A DNA stretch of 64,000 nt from Hydrotalea sandarakina. Lineage in GTDB: Bacteria > Bacteroidota > Bacteroidia > Chitinophagales > Chitinophagaceae. A program made the position numbers and the translations under genes. The notes beneath the pieces were generated by a model, which made no database searches, had not been told where the DNA came from, and worked only from the letters and a program-made list of their open reading frames with translations. The DNA lies in the NCBI RefSeq assembly GCF_003254115.1, contig NZ_QKZV01000002.1, positions 389,736-453,735 of the forward strand, read 5' to 3'. This document shows, piece by piece, positions 17,255-27,271 of this stretch; position 1 is the stretch's first letter; each line of letters opens with the position of its first letter.

Positions 17255-17707
17255 TTAAGGATGAACGGTTGCCCAACCCTGATAATGCCGTATAATAATT
17301 TCACCGTTTCCACTGGGCACGAAACTAATGTAAGGCCATAATTCATCTTTGGTAATATGACGTTCACGCATGGTATTGCTGCATTGAGCCAGTATTACCC
17401 CTTTTTGTTTTAATGCTGTTAATAATGAATCGTATGGATTTGTTTTTTTGTACACTTCTACACCGTCGCCAAAAGCAATTAACTCTATGGTTATTTTACC
17501 TTTTAAACGAGGATCTTCCAATGCGTTATTGATGTTTCGTAAAGTGCCCCTAATCTTTTTATCGTCTTTATCATCTAAAATATATAAAGCATTGTAATGT
17601 TTAAGATTGGCTTCAGCACCTGTAAATACTTCATTGTTAGTTTGTGCCTTAGCGTGTTGATAAGTTATGCTGGTAATAAATAACAGCAAAAATGTAATTT
17701 TTTTCAT
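17255..17707 (-). CDS. Secreted DsrE/DsrF-like protein
   Basis: 150 residues with a signal peptide (cleavage near AKA, residue 21). The body matches the DsrE-like fold: YNALYILDDKDDKKIRGTL, then IELIAFGDGVEVY, then GVILAQCSNTM, where Cys109 sits at the position of the conserved sulfur-carrying Cys in several DsrE proteins. Family members bind or transfer sulfane sulfur, but periplasmic versions are poorly characterised. It lies 38 bases downstream of a TsdA-like cytochrome gene and is probably in its operon. Confidence 0.8.
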   Translation of the reverse strand: MKKITFLLLFITSITYQHAKAQTNNEVFTGAEANLKHYNALYILDDKDDKKIRGTLRNINNALEDPRLKGKITIELIAFGDGVEVYKKTNPYDSLLTALKQKGVILAQCSNTMRERHITKDELWPYISFVPSGNGEIIIRHYQGWATVHP

Positions 17708-17745
17708 GGTGTTTTTTTTAATGTGAAAAATGTGGTTATAAAATT

Positions 17746-18762
17746 TTACTTCAGCGATACATTATTTTTAGCTTGTTTTTTTGCATCAATAATAGGTTGA
17801 TAGGGGCCGTATTTGTGTTGTTGTTCAGAAAAACTATCTGCGTATGGCCCAAAAGGAAAATCAAAGGGTTTGGTTGATAAATCTTTCCAATCATTACTTT
17901 GATTTATATGCGGCCTGGGCTGTGAGTTAATAAATGCTGCAACATTCCAAGCATCTTCAGTTGAAATAGAGGGATGGTGGTAGGTAGTGGTACCAAAGGG
18001 CATATTTGGAAAAATAAAACCGGCTAAACTACTAATCCTATACATACCTGCACCATCATTATAGCTATGTTCACCCCATAAAGGCGGATAAGTATAACCG
18101 GTGCCATCCATGTTCAGCAACCCCTGTCCGTTAGGGCCATGGCAACTTTGACAATGTGTTGTAAAAACTAGTTTGCCAAGTGCAGGATCAGCAGGTTTGT
18201 CCATCATTTTTATTTTCATAATTCCTGTTCCGGCAGGTTTGGTGCCTTTCGGAACATCCTTGCCTAACCATTCCATATAAGCCACTATTGCTTTCATTTC
18301 GTGTGAATTAGAGTCTAAGGAATGGCCATTCATACTTCGTTCAAAACAATCATTCACCCTTGCACTAATACTTTGCCATCCGTTATTGCGTGCCCTGTAT
18401 TCCGGATAATTAGCTGCTACTTTTCCAAAATTATTCCCATATGGTAAAGTTCCTGCTTGTAAATGACAATTCTGACAATTCATTCCATTGGTTATTTGAG
18501 CCACGGTACCTTTTGGGCCCAAATAATAACTGGTATTGGTAATTAAATTATAACCATATAAAATTAAATCGCCTTCCGGTGTACCAATGGGTATTTGCGA
18601 TTTTGATTTTCCAATCCATACTTCGGGTTGGGCATCTTCTTTTAAAAGTTCCTGAATATTTTTTTCTTCTTTGCTGCGCTCCATATAAAATTCAGTACCC
18701 TTTATGCCTATAACAATAATAACTACCAGTATTAATAAAATGATAAATCCGTTTTTTCGCAT
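17746..18762 (-). CDS. Dihaem c-type cytochrome, thiosulfate dehydrogenase (TsdA)-like
   Basis: 338 residues with an N-terminal membrane anchor (about residues 5-22). The two haem c sites are C96-QN-C99-H100 and C204-QS-C207-H208. Cys139 lies in VNDCFERSMNG, the position of the haem-1 Cys ligand that marks TsdA enzymes, which interconvert thiosulfate and tetrathionate. Met254 (FPNMPFG) could ligate haem 2. It heads a minus-strand cluster with a DsrE-like protein and a LysR regulator. A TAACTTTG (18796-18789) upstream could be a -7 element. A SoxA-like or general electron-transfer role remains possible. Confidence 0.82.
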   Translation of the reverse strand: MRKNGFIILLILVVIIVIGIKGTEFYMERSKEEKNIQELLKEDAQPEVWIGKSKSQIPIGTPEGDLILYGYNLITNTSYYLGPKGTVAQITNGMNCQNCHLQAGTLPYGNNFGKVAANYPEYRARNNGWQSISARVNDCFERSMNGHSLDSNSHEMKAIVAYMEWLGKDVPKGTKPAGTGIMKIKMMDKPADPALGKLVFTTHCQSCHGPNGQGLLNMDGTGYTYPPLWGEHSYNDGAGMYRISSLAGFIFPNMPFGTTTYHHPSISTEDAWNVAAFINSQPRPHINQSNDWKDLSTKPFDFPFGPYADSFSEQQHKYGPYQPIIDAKKQAKNNVSLK

Positions 18763-18881
18763 AGGTTAAAATATATTCATTTATAAAGCAAAGTTATTGC
18801 CATTGCTGCTGTGTCGTTTATCATATCCCTTTATGTTCAATAACTTTAAATTATTACTATGCCGGTTTAATAGATTTTTGT

Positions 18882-19355
18882 TTATACTGAATCAGGTTGC
18901 TTAATCATTTCAATATGATCGATGCCATCTTCATCATAAACAGGACTGCTTTGTACAAAACCAAATGACTCGTAAAATTTTTTAAGATAGAGTTGTGCAC
19001 CTATTTGTATAGGTGCTTTTCCAAATAGTGTATAGCAGGTTTGTATAGATTCATGCATGAGTATTCTGCCAATATTTTTTTTTCTAAAACCTGGCGATGT
19101 TACCACTCTTCCAATACTCATGTAGGGATACACTTTTTGTGGTGGAATTAAACGAGTATATGCTACCAGTTCTTCACCAATGAATGCCATGTTGTGATAA
19201 CTGAACTGGTCTTTATTATCCATGTCTAAGAAAACACAGTTTTGTTCTACTACAAATACCTCACTTCTTAATCGCAGTAATGCATATAATTCAGTCGGAG
19301 TTAAGTTTTCAAAAGTTTTCAATTTCCATCGTAAGTTTAAATTATTGGCTTGCAT
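18882..19355 (-). CDS. elaA: ElaA-family GNAT N-acetyltransferase
   Basis: 157 residues. ElaA features are LYALLRLRSEVFVVEQNC near the N-terminus, LVAYTRLIPP, the acetyl-CoA loop IGRVVTSPGFRKKNIGRIL, and FYESFGFVQSSPVYDEDGI at the end. Members transfer acetyl groups from acetyl-CoA, but the substrate is not known. The gene is 11 bases downstream of the esterase gene and probably co-transcribed with it. Confidence 0.88.
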   Translation of the reverse strand: MQANNLNLRWKLKTFENLTPTELYALLRLRSEVFVVEQNCVFLDMDNKDQFSYHNMAFIGEELVAYTRLIPPQKVYPYMSIGRVVTSPGFRKKNIGRILMHESIQTCYTLFGKAPIQIGAQLYLKKFYESFGFVQSSPVYDEDGIDHIEMIKQPDSV

Positions 19356-19366
19356 ATTGTAATAAA

Positions 19367-20239
19367 TTAATTAGGCATTATTTTTTGTAAAAATTGAATG
19401 GATTTTGAATAGGTGTCAATAAGATTATTTCCTGTCCAACCATGTCCGGCTCCTTGGTATTGTATGTATTCATGATATACATTTAAATTGTTTAAACGAT
19501 TGTTCAAACTATCACTTTGACTGATTGGCACTACATCATCTGCCGTTCCATGAAATATAATGGTAGGAGGAATTTGGGTGTTTGTTGCCAAAAATAACGG
19601 ACTGGCACTTGTGTAGGATGCGGGATTGGTAACCGGTGTTCCATTTAAAAATATACTTAATAGTGATGGATAATATGGGTTGGGTGCATTATAATATAAT
19701 GCAGCTAAATCTGTTGGTCCAAATAAATCAATAACTGCTTTAATATTATTATTAATGGTATAACCCAGCAACAGTGCTAATTGTGCGCCTGCACTGGCAC
19801 CAAAAGCTGCAACTTGCTTTTTGTTAAAAACATATTTATTGCTTTGTTGCAAAATGAATTGGTAAGCCTGTTGCACATCATTTAACTGAGTAGGCCATAA
19901 GTTAGTTCCTTGAATGGAAGCTAATCTATAATTAATGTTGGCTATTACATAATTGGGTAAGCTTGTTTTAAGCGTTGTAATAGCGGTGTCGAAATCTGTT
20001 TTATCGCCGCTGGTCCACGCACCGCCATGAATTAAGAGTAAAAGCTTAGTATGTATGGTATCTCTTCCCGCCGGTAAATAAATATCCATTGTTTGTAATG
20101 GGTTATTGCCATACGCTACATTTAAAAGGGTTTGTTCCTGCAGTGTATTATTCGGCAGTACATTTTTTTTGTTACAACTAATTATGGATATTGTAAGTGT
20201 AACAAAAAAAAGATAACAGATACCTTTTGACAATTGCAT
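19367..20239 (-). CDS. Alpha/beta-hydrolase lipoprotein (esterase/lipase, BD-FAE type)
   Basis: 290 residues. The lipobox IISC places the lipidated Cys at 22. The oxyanion HGGAW motif starts at His71, and the nucleophile elbow GASAG contains Ser149. Likely acid and base are Asp in GTADDVVPI and His in GAGHGWTG. This matches carboxylesterases of the HGG family, which cleave acyl or feruloyl esters. Localisation is probably periplasmic or outer membrane. Substrate cannot be told from sequence. Confidence 0.85.
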   Translation of the reverse strand: MQLSKGICYLFFVTLTISIISCNKKNVLPNNTLQEQTLLNVAYGNNPLQTMDIYLPAGRDTIHTKLLLLIHGGAWTSGDKTDFDTAITTLKTSLPNYVIANINYRLASIQGTNLWPTQLNDVQQAYQFILQQSNKYVFNKKQVAAFGASAGAQLALLLGYTINNNIKAVIDLFGPTDLAALYYNAPNPYYPSLLSIFLNGTPVTNPASYTSASPLFLATNTQIPPTIIFHGTADDVVPISQSDSLNNRLNNLNVYHEYIQYQGAGHGWTGNNLIDTYSKSIQFLQKIMPN

Positions 20240-20347
20240 ACAGTTATTTTTGTTTAAAGTTAACTAAAACCTGAATGTTAATAACTGTATGTTCTATTGT
20301 GTTGGAAGCTGTTATCTTTTTAACGCTTTAAAGCTGTTTAAGTTGTT

Positions 20348-21703
20348 TTATCTTCCGGCAATACCGGGAACAACAGGCAAACTTTCATTGCCATCTTCAC
20401 CTACAGATTGTACAGCAAAAAAGTAGTTATCTTTTGAGTAGGGTAAGTCGGCTTTCGTATCAGTTGTAAAAATCTTCTTTTGCCAGTAAGCACTGGTTGT
20501 TTCGCGCATTAAAATGTAGTACCCTTTCACTTTTCCGGTTGCCGGCTTATCCCAATGCAAATTGGTATAATTGCTCAGTTTTTTTACTTCTACAGTTACA
20601 TTTTGTGGCATAGCCGGTGCTTTAGCCAAGTTGGCCAAATTACTGAGATTAACTGCTGTATTTTTTCTTAAATATTCAAAGTCCATAAACTCCGGTAAAT
20701 CGCCATATTGAATGCCATTTTCTTTACGTACGTCTTGGTGTTGATGGTTATAGTTTTCGTTCATTTCCGTAATTCTTACAGCCGCAAATCCGTTTTCAAC
20801 ATAAGGTAAATGATCGCCACCACGCAAAAAGCGATCATTCCTGTATATCATTACTACTTGAATGTTATCTACATAACGTTCACCAATTTCTTTTACATAA
20901 CGTGCTAACTGACGTGCCTTGCCGTCGTTTTCCAAGCCTAATGCACGAATACGTTTTGCTTGTTTCTCAGTTTCATAAGCCGGTAAGCCTTCACTAAATA
21001 CGCGAAGGCGGGTATTGTCAATAATATTAGTTTCATTACTATTATTGCTTCCCATAATATCATTATTCAACACTGCTTCAATATCCCATCCTTCTTTTTT
21101 GGCTTTATTAGCCATATAATAGGCACCTAATAAGCCTTGTTCCTCACCACTTACAGTAACAAATATGATAGTTGCCGGAAAAGCATGTTTGCTCATTACT
21201 CTTGCGCATTCAATTACAGCAGCCGAACCACTTCCATCATCGTTGGCGCCGGGGGCGTCATTTACTCTGTCCATAACATTGGTGCGCATATTATCTAAGT
21301 GTCCGCTAATTATAAAAATGCGATGGTCGTTGGGGTCAGTTCCTTTCAAAGTGGCTACCACATTTCCTAAAATAATGGTGCTATCAACACGTTTACCATC
21401 GGGATGGTAGGTTACCGTATCAATAAAAGCCGTCATTCTACCATTGCTATTGGCTGCAAATTCATTAAACTTTTGAAGTACCCATTTTCGTGCAGCACCA
21501 ATACCTCTTTTCGGATTGGTTTGCGTACTTAATGTATTGCGGGTGCCGAAATTGACCATGGTGTTAATGTAACTGCGCAATGAATCGGCCGATACTTCTT
21601 TTACCATTGATGCAATTTCCGGATCGCGATCAATAATAGTTTGGCCATAGCCAACTGAACTACAAAGTGCAGTAACCAATACTGCTGTAAAAATTTTTCT
21701 CAT
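20348..21703 (-). CDS. M28-family zinc aminopeptidase, secreted
   Basis: 451 residues with a signal peptide cleaved near residue 20 (VGYG-Q). The dinuclear zinc site of M28 peptidases is visible: SGHLDN (His135), GANDDGSG (Asp155), SGEEQG (catalytic Glu187 and ligand Glu188), NNDIMG (Asp215) and NYNHQHQD (His). The C-terminal ~85 residues look like a fibronectin type III domain (PAMPQNVTVEV, NLHWDKP, YFFAVQSVGEDGNES). No type IX sorting domain is present, so it is probably periplasmic. Confidence 0.9.
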   Translation of the reverse strand: MRKIFTAVLVTALCSSVGYGQTIIDRDPEIASMVKEVSADSLRSYINTMVNFGTRNTLSTQTNPKRGIGAARKWVLQKFNEFAANSNGRMTAFIDTVTYHPDGKRVDSTIILGNVVATLKGTDPNDHRIFIISGHLDNMRTNVMDRVNDAPGANDDGSGSAAVIECARVMSKHAFPATIIFVTVSGEEQGLLGAYYMANKAKKEGWDIEAVLNNDIMGSNNSNETNIIDNTRLRVFSEGLPAYETEKQAKRIRALGLENDGKARQLARYVKEIGERYVDNIQVVMIYRNDRFLRGGDHLPYVENGFAAVRITEMNENYNHQHQDVRKENGIQYGDLPEFMDFEYLRKNTAVNLSNLANLAKAPAMPQNVTVEVKKLSNYTNLHWDKPATGKVKGYYILMRETTSAYWQKKIFTTDTKADLPYSKDNYFFAVQSVGEDGNESLPVVPGIAGR

Positions 21704-21749
21704 GGCAATAGTTTAAGGTTTAAAGATAAAACAAAGCAACATTGTTTGA

Positions 21750-23015
21750 TTAATAACCGTATTTGTTTTTCCAACGGACTTGTAAAAATTTTCTTATTTC
21801 CACTTCACGGGCATTATTACCCGGCTGATACAATGTGGTTCCAGATATAGCCGTGGGTAAGTATTCCTGCTCAACAAAATTTAAAGGGTATTGATGAGGG
21901 TATTGATATGCTTTACCATAATCCAAATTTTTCATTAAGCGGGTGGGCGCATTATGTAAGTGCAAGGGCACAGGTAAATCGCCGGTAGTTTGCACCAGTT
22001 GCTGTGCATTATTTATGGCCTCATAGGCGGCATTGCTTTTGGGTGAACCGGCTAGGTAAGTGGCGCATTGACTTAAAATTATGCGACTTTCCGGATAACC
22101 AATTTTATTTACCGCATCGAACGTGGCATTGGCTAATAATAACGCATTGGGATTTGCGTTGCCAATATCTTCACTGGCAAAAATAATCATGCGGCGTGCA
22201 ATAAATGATACATCTTCTCCGCCTTCAATCATTCTGGCTAACCAATACACAGCAGCATTGGGATCGCTGCCGCGCATGCTTTTAATAAAGGCAGAAATAA
22301 TATCATAATGTTGTTCACCGCCTTTATCGTACAAAGCCGTTTTCTGTTGTGCAATAGCGTTTACCATTTCATTGGTGATGGTAATACTTTTTTCTTTAGA
22401 AGAAAGCACTACCAATTCAAACAGGTTTAATAATTTTCTGGCATCGCCGCCGGAAAATTGCAGTAAGGCATCCGTTTGTTGCAACCGAATATGGTATTGC
22501 TTCAAAATATCATCTTTCTCCAAGGCATTTTGTAAAAGCTGCAATAAATCTTCATTCTGTAAAGGTTTTAGAATATATACCTGGCAACGACTTAGTAATG
22601 CGGCATTTACCTCAAATGAAGGATTTTCGGTTGTGGCACCAATTAAGGTAATAATGCCTTGTTCAACTGCTGCCAGCAATGCATCCTGCTGGCTTTTATT
22701 AAAGCGATGAATTTCGTCGATAAACAACAATGCACGCTTGGTTTTTCTAGCAGTATCAATTACTTCTCTTACTTCTTTAACGCCACTGCTAATAGCACTT
22801 AATTGAAAAAAAGGTACTTGAAGTGTTTGTGCAATAATTTGTGCCAAGGTTGTTTTTCCAACACCGGGTGGTCCCCAAAGTATCATTGAAGGAATATAAC
22901 CTTGTTGTAAGGATTTATTCAATATACTGTTATCGCCGGTAAGGTGTTGCTGGCCATATAAGTCGTGCAATGTTTTGGGGCGCATTCTTTCCGCCAATGG
23001 AGGCATGTTATTCAT
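21750..23015 (-). CDS. rarA: Replication-associated recombination protein A (MgsA/WRNIP1 family AAA ATPase)
   Basis: 421 residues. Walker A is GPPGVGKTT (48-56), Walker B is [10 protein letters not shown] (Asp100-Glu101), and sensor 1 is [20 protein letters not shown]. The C-terminal part has the RarA tetramerisation region with [20 protein letters not shown] and [10 protein letters not shown]. RarA acts at stalled replication forks. The start is [13 protein letters not shown], a normal family beginning. Confidence 0.96.
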   Translation of the reverse strand: MNNMPPLAERMRPKTLHDLYGQQHLTGDNSILNKSLQQGYIPSMILWGPPGVGKTTLAQIIAQTLQVPFFQLSAISSGVKEVREVIDTARKTKRALLFIDEIHRFNKSQQDALLAAVEQGIITLIGATTENPSFEVNAALLSRCQVYILKPLQNEDLLQLLQNALEKDDILKQYHIRLQQTDALLQFSGGDARKLLNLFELVVLSSKEKSITITNEMVNAIAQQKTALYDKGGEQHYDIISAFIKSMRGSDPNAAVYWLARMIEGGEDVSFIARRMIIFASEDIGNANPNALLLANATFDAVNKIGYPESRIILSQCATYLAGSPKSNAAYEAINNAQQLVQTTGDLPVPLHLHNAPTRLMKNLDYGKAYQYPHQYPLNFVEQEYLPTAISGTTLYQPGNNAREVEIRKFLQVRWKNKYGY

Positions 23016-23055
23016 ACCTGAAAAGTAAAAAATTTTAGCCTGTAATTATCTAAAA

Positions 23056-23565
23056 TTATTTACTGAAAAGTACACTGTATTTTTTTAATAAACGGAAGGT
23101 AATTAAAACATGAATGAAAAGGATAATCGAAAACGGCAATAAAATAATTAATGAACTACGCATAGCCATTAATAACTCCTGCGATGAATAGCTGGGCGGT
23201 AAGCCCGCCGGCCTTGAACTATTCAACATTTCAATGAATTGGTTATACATAGCTTTATTGCTCATTAGGTATAAAATTGAAATGCAACTTATAATAGCCA
23301 AAGCGGCAAAAATTATAGCAATAACTGCATTGACTTTTATCCAATCTTTCAGGCTTGCTCTACAAAAGGTGTTTTTTAGAATGCCTTTAAATAGAAAGAA
23401 GGCCGAAGTGAAAATATAAATTACTACACAGGCAAGAATGACTGCACTTAGCATAACTGCGGGATTGCCAAAACCGGCGAAGATAGATAATACACTATCT
23501 AACCCAAATAGTGCTGCAAATGGTAATAATACAATTGTAAATATCCTATAAATGTTTAATGTCAT
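23056..23565 (-). CDS. Small four-helix membrane protein of unknown function
   Basis: 169 residues, no family recognised. Hydrophobic segments at about 8-28, 35-60, 75-100 and 133-155 suggest four transmembrane helices. A polar loop (NSSRPAGLPPSYSSQELLMAMRSS) precedes the last helix. It lies between aspS (28 bases upstream) and rarA (40 bases downstream) on the same strand and may be co-transcribed with them. Confidence 0.75.
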   Translation of the reverse strand: MTLNIYRIFTIVLLPFAALFGLDSVLSIFAGFGNPAVMLSAVILACVVIYIFTSAFFLFKGILKNTFCRASLKDWIKVNAVIAIIFAALAIISCISILYLMSNKAMYNQFIEMLNSSRPAGLPPSYSSQELLMAMRSSLIILLPFSIILFIHVLITFRLLKKYSVLFSK

Positions 23566-23593
23566 AATTTGTTGGCAACTGTTTATTTATCAG

Positions 23594-25420
23594 TTATTGC
23601 AAGTTTAATTTTATTTGTAATTCTTGCATTTGTTTTTCATCAATTGGGCCCGGTGCATCTAACATTACATCGCGGCCACTATTGTTTTTAGGGAAGGCAA
23701 TAAAGTCGCGAATACTTTCGCTGCCGCCTAAAATGGCACAAAGTCTGTCAAAACCAAAAGCCAATCCGCCGTGTGGTGGGGCACCATATTCAAAAGCACC
23801 TAACAAAAAGCCAAATTTTTGTTGTTGTTCTTCCTTACTCATACCTAAGGCTTGGAACATTTTTTCTTGCAGATTTCTTTGATAAATTCTTATTGAGCCT
23901 CCGCCAATTTCGTTACCGTTGAGTACCATATCGTATGCGTTGGCTTTAATATTAGCATAAGGATGTTCTAAATATTTTTCAGGATTGGTAATAACCGGTG
24001 AATGCTGAATCATGGTTTCAATATCCTGAGGTTTAGGCGAAGTAAAAGGATGGTGACGTGCTACCCAACGATTTTCTTCTGCATCATATTCAAATAAAGG
24101 AAAATCGAGTACCCACAATAATTTAAATTCATCTTTTTTACGCAAACCCAATCTGTTAGCCATTTCTAAGCGTAGTTCACTAATAGCTTTGCGGGTTTTT
24201 TCTTCAGTTCCTGCTAAAATTACAATTAAGTCGCCGAGCTTTGCATTTGCTGCAAGTGCAATGGCTTTAAGTTTATCTTCAGTGTAAAATTTATCAACAC
24301 TACTTTTTAAAGTACCGTCGGTATTGTATTTAATGAATACCAAACCTTTCATGCCTATTTGTGGCCGCTTAACCCATTCAGTTAATTCATCGGTTTGTTT
24401 GCGGGTATATTCGCTGCAACCCGGAATTGCTAATGCTATGACAGTTTCTGCCTCTTCAAACACTTGGAATCCGGCACCCTGTACTAAGTGCGCTAAATTA
24501 GTTTTTGTTGGAAAAGTGTGTGCAGGGAATTTAATGTTACATAATTGCATATTGAAACGAATGTCGGGCTTGTCATTACCATATTGCCACATGGCTTCTT
24601 CCCACGACATGCGTTGTACAGGTTCATTATAGTTAATGTTTTTTACTTCTTTGAAAATGAATTTCACCAATCCCTCAAACATATTTAGAATGTCTTCTTG
24701 CTCAACAAAACTCATTTCACAATCTATTTGTGTAAACTCGGGTTGGCGATCGGCACGTAAATCTTCATCTCTAAAACATTTTACTATTTGATAGTAACGG
24801 TCGTAACCACTTACCATCAATAATTGTTTAAAAGTTTGGGGACTTTGCGGTAAAGCATAAAATTGTCCCGGATTCATTCGGCTTGGAACAACAAAGTCGC
24901 GGGCACCCTCGGGGGTTGATTTAATTAAAAACGGTGTTTCAATATCTAAAAATCCGTTTTGGTGTAAATAGTTACGCGTAGCACGGCCTACTTCATATCT
25001 TAATATTAAATTCTTTTTTACTGCATTTCTTCGCAAATCTAAAAAGCGATATTTCATTCTTAAATCGTCTCCACCATCGGTATCGTCTTGAATGGTAAAT
25101 GGTGGAACAGCCGATTTATTTAAGATGGTAAAATTTGTAACCAGTATTTCTATATCACCGGTGGCTAATTGTGGATTTTTATTGCTTCTTTCTTGCACGG
25201 TTCCTGTAGCTTGAATAACATACTCGCGACCTAAAGGATTGGCATCAAGTGCTTCATTCAAATTTTCGTTAAACAACAATTGTGTTATTCCATAGCGATC
25301 CCTAATATCAACAAAGGTAATGCTGCCAAATTTTCTAACTGTTTGTACCCATCCGGCCAAAGTAACTGTTTGTTGTACATGCTGAATGTTTAATTCGCCA
25401 CAGGTATGCGTTCTGAACAT
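23594..25420 (-). CDS. aspS: Aspartyl-tRNA synthetase
   Basis: 608 residues, a class II synthetase of the bacterial type. It has an N-terminal OB-fold anticodon domain ([26 protein letters not shown]) and motif 2 ([18 protein letters not shown]). The bacterial GAD insertion spans about residues 290-420, and motif 3 is [16 protein letters not shown]. Whether it is discriminating or also charges tRNA-Asn cannot be told here. The 237-base leader upstream holds a hairpin and a 41-codon open frame (25430-25555). Confidence 0.96.
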   Translation of the reverse strand: MFRTHTCGELNIQHVQQTVTLAGWVQTVRKFGSITFVDIRDRYGITQLLFNENLNEALDANPLGREYVIQATGTVQERSNKNPQLATGDIEILVTNFTILNKSAVPPFTIQDDTDGGDDLRMKYRFLDLRRNAVKKNLILRYEVGRATRNYLHQNGFLDIETPFLIKSTPEGARDFVVPSRMNPGQFYALPQSPQTFKQLLMVSGYDRYYQIVKCFRDEDLRADRQPEFTQIDCEMSFVEQEDILNMFEGLVKFIFKEVKNINYNEPVQRMSWEEAMWQYGNDKPDIRFNMQLCNIKFPAHTFPTKTNLAHLVQGAGFQVFEEAETVIALAIPGCSEYTRKQTDELTEWVKRPQIGMKGLVFIKYNTDGTLKSSVDKFYTEDKLKAIALAANAKLGDLIVILAGTEEKTRKAISELRLEMANRLGLRKKDEFKLLWVLDFPLFEYDAEENRWVARHHPFTSPKPQDIETMIQHSPVITNPEKYLEHPYANIKANAYDMVLNGNEIGGGSIRIYQRNLQEKMFQALGMSKEEQQQKFGFLLGAFEYGAPPHGGLAFGFDRLCAILGGSESIRDFIAFPKNNSGRDVMLDAPGPIDEKQMQELQIKLNLQ

Positions 25421-25429
25421 ATATTTAAA

Positions 25430-25555
25430 TTATATTAATATGCTTTGTAAAATTGTTCGGTTGTAAATTTTTTGGTTTGTAATGCTCGGTAATGAACAAG
25501 GCGTTGCAGTGTGCGACGCAACGATGCTGAATACTTGTACAAATGCCGGTAACAT
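25430..25555 (-). other. Possible leader ORF (41 codons) upstream of aspS
   Basis: An ATG at 25555 opens 41 sense codons ending TAA at 25432-25430. It is in frame with aspS and stops 9 bases before its ATG. The frame holds a hairpin (GTTGC/GCAAC, 25502-25523). A TATATTTG element (25581-25574) lies 19 bases before the ATG and could be the aspS promoter -7. No family resemblance is recognised. It could equally be a non-coding leader or a dispersed repeat. Confidence 0.3.
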
Positions 25556-25657
25556 AACTAACCTATTGGGCTGCAAATATAGCTGAATTGCATGGGATGG
25601 ATGCAGTTTTATGCTGTTAAAACAGGGAATTATTGCGCCCGGTTTTTAAGGAATGTT

Positions 25658-26011
25658 TTACATGCTGTCTAATGCATTTTTGTGCGTAGGTTTCCAATAC
25701 AGATAGTAATATGCTAAAATTAAAACGCCAATGGTAAACGGAATCATGGCCAAATGTTTGAATGTTACGCCGGGGAAGGCTAAGCGATCATCAAAGTGTA
25801 GAAATTCGCTAATCATCCAATAAGAGTTGGCACTTATCCAAACCGTAATTGCTAAGTTATGGCATAATTCTGACATGTATTGACGAGTGCGATAGGCAAT
25901 AATGATGGAAATTATTAATGTGGGAAATATCATGGCAATGCCCAGTGGACGCCAAAACATGCACCAACTTATGTCTTTAAAAAGCCAAAACACAATATGT
26001 AGGTTTTCCAT
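25658..26011 (-). CDS. Small membrane protein of unknown function
   Basis: 117 residues from the ATG at 26011 (MENLHIVFWLFKD); an in-frame ATG at 26122 would add 37 polar residues and is less likely. Hydrophobic segments at about 21-39, 49-65 and 80-105 suggest three or four helices. Motifs include CMFWRPLGIAM and SANSYWMISEFLHFDD. It resembles small conserved Bacteroidota membrane proteins without assigned function. Confidence 0.7.
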   Translation of the reverse strand: MENLHIVFWLFKDISWCMFWRPLGIAMIFPTLIISIIIAYRTRQYMSELCHNLAITVWISANSYWMISEFLHFDDRLAFPGVTFKHLAMIPFTIGVLILAYYYLYWKPTHKNALDSM

Positions 26012-26186
26012 TTTTCGATACTTTAATGGAATATTATATTGTTTTTCGGCCGGTAGTAAAGGCACAACGTTAGCTGAATTGTTGGGAAGAGCTTGTTGTG
26101 CATTGATGATTGGTTGTGGCACTTTGCTGAATTTTTGAATGTTTTGAAAAGCAAATAACCAGCAATATTAAATTTTTATGAACAAA

Positions 26187-27242
26187 TTATGGCTGTAAAA
26201 TTTTTTGGAATCGGTTTATGGCTGCTTCAGCTAAAATTGGATGACCATTTGTTAAATGCTGCACTAATGCATATGCAAAATAAGGTGCTAATGAGCAGCC
26301 CTTGGTGCCAAAACCGTTTAAAATGCCAATTTGCGGAAAATAGGGATGCATACCTACAAATGGTCGTCGTTCCAAAGTAGCAGGCCTTTCAGATGCTATG
26401 TGTTGTTGCAATTGAAAAGGCATTTTTAACCACTGTTGTAATTGCTGCATTGTTTTTTGTTGAAAGTTTTGTGTAGGCAGTGCATTGCTGTAACTCCACT
26501 CGTATGAAGAACCTGCCCACCACAAATCATTTTGCCAGGGTATTAAACTAATGCCATGTTTGTACAAGTATTGAGTGGGCAAATTGGGCAAATACAAAAT
26601 AAGTGCTTCACCTTTATTGGGGGCAAATGGAAGTTTATTAAAATAAGGTAAATGCATGGCCTGTACACCATTGCAAAAAATTATGGCTTTTGCTTTAATA
26701 TTTCTGTAAGTAATGCTATTTGATGATAAGGTTAAATTTTGTAAACTAAATACTTCTTGAATGAGGATTTGCTGCTGTTGTAGATAATTGCGCCATGTGC
26801 TTAATAAGGTTTGTAGTTGAATGTGAAAAACGGGTTGAATAGTGCCAATGCCATGTGCGTATTGAAAATATTGTTGCCAATGGTTGGTGTTTGTTAATTC
26901 AGAAACATAGGTGTTGTCATCGTTAGCACGCTGTTGAAATGCTTGTTGCATTTGCTGCGTTGTATGAAAATCAATTAATTGAGTTTGTTGAATAATGGAA
27001 ATGTTTAAAAGCTTTTCTAATGCTTGATAGGCTTTCTGTGCAAAGGGCATTAAGGTTTCAATCATCCAGGTTGTAACAAATCGTCTGCCTGTAACGGGAT
27101 TAATAACACCACTGGCTACCTGAGAGGCACTATTAGGGTTAAATTCATCTACTACAATAACGGTATTTCCTTGCTGTAGCAAATAATAGCTTAGCATGGT
27201 GCCTGCAATACCTTGTCCAACAATTACATAATCAACTTCCAT
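26187..27242 (-). CDS. FAD-dependent oxidoreductase (DAO superfamily)
   Basis: 351 residues. The N-terminal dinucleotide-binding motif is VIVGQGIAGTMLSYYL, with the ribose-binding acid in VVDEFNP. GVINPVTGRRFV, KGEALILY and the C-terminal NGFGTKGCSLAPYFA resemble the D-amino-acid oxidase/glycine oxidase group, including the oxidase half of MnmC. Substrate not determinable. It lies 29 bases downstream of the alpha-2-macroglobulin-like gene on the same strand. Confidence 0.85.
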   Translation of the reverse strand: MEVDYVIVGQGIAGTMLSYYLLQQGNTVIVVDEFNPNSASQVASGVINPVTGRRFVTTWMIETLMPFAQKAYQALEKLLNISIIQQTQLIDFHTTQQMQQAFQQRANDDNTYVSELTNTNHWQQYFQYAHGIGTIQPVFHIQLQTLLSTWRNYLQQQQILIQEVFSLQNLTLSSNSITYRNIKAKAIIFCNGVQAMHLPYFNKLPFAPNKGEALILYLPNLPTQYLYKHGISLIPWQNDLWWAGSSYEWSYSNALPTQNFQQKTMQQLQQWLKMPFQLQQHIASERPATLERRPFVGMHPYFPQIGILNGFGTKGCSLAPYFAYALVQHLTNGHPILAEAAINRFQKILQP

Positions 27243-27271
27243 TCTTCAAAAATAAAAACAGTTTTGTTATT

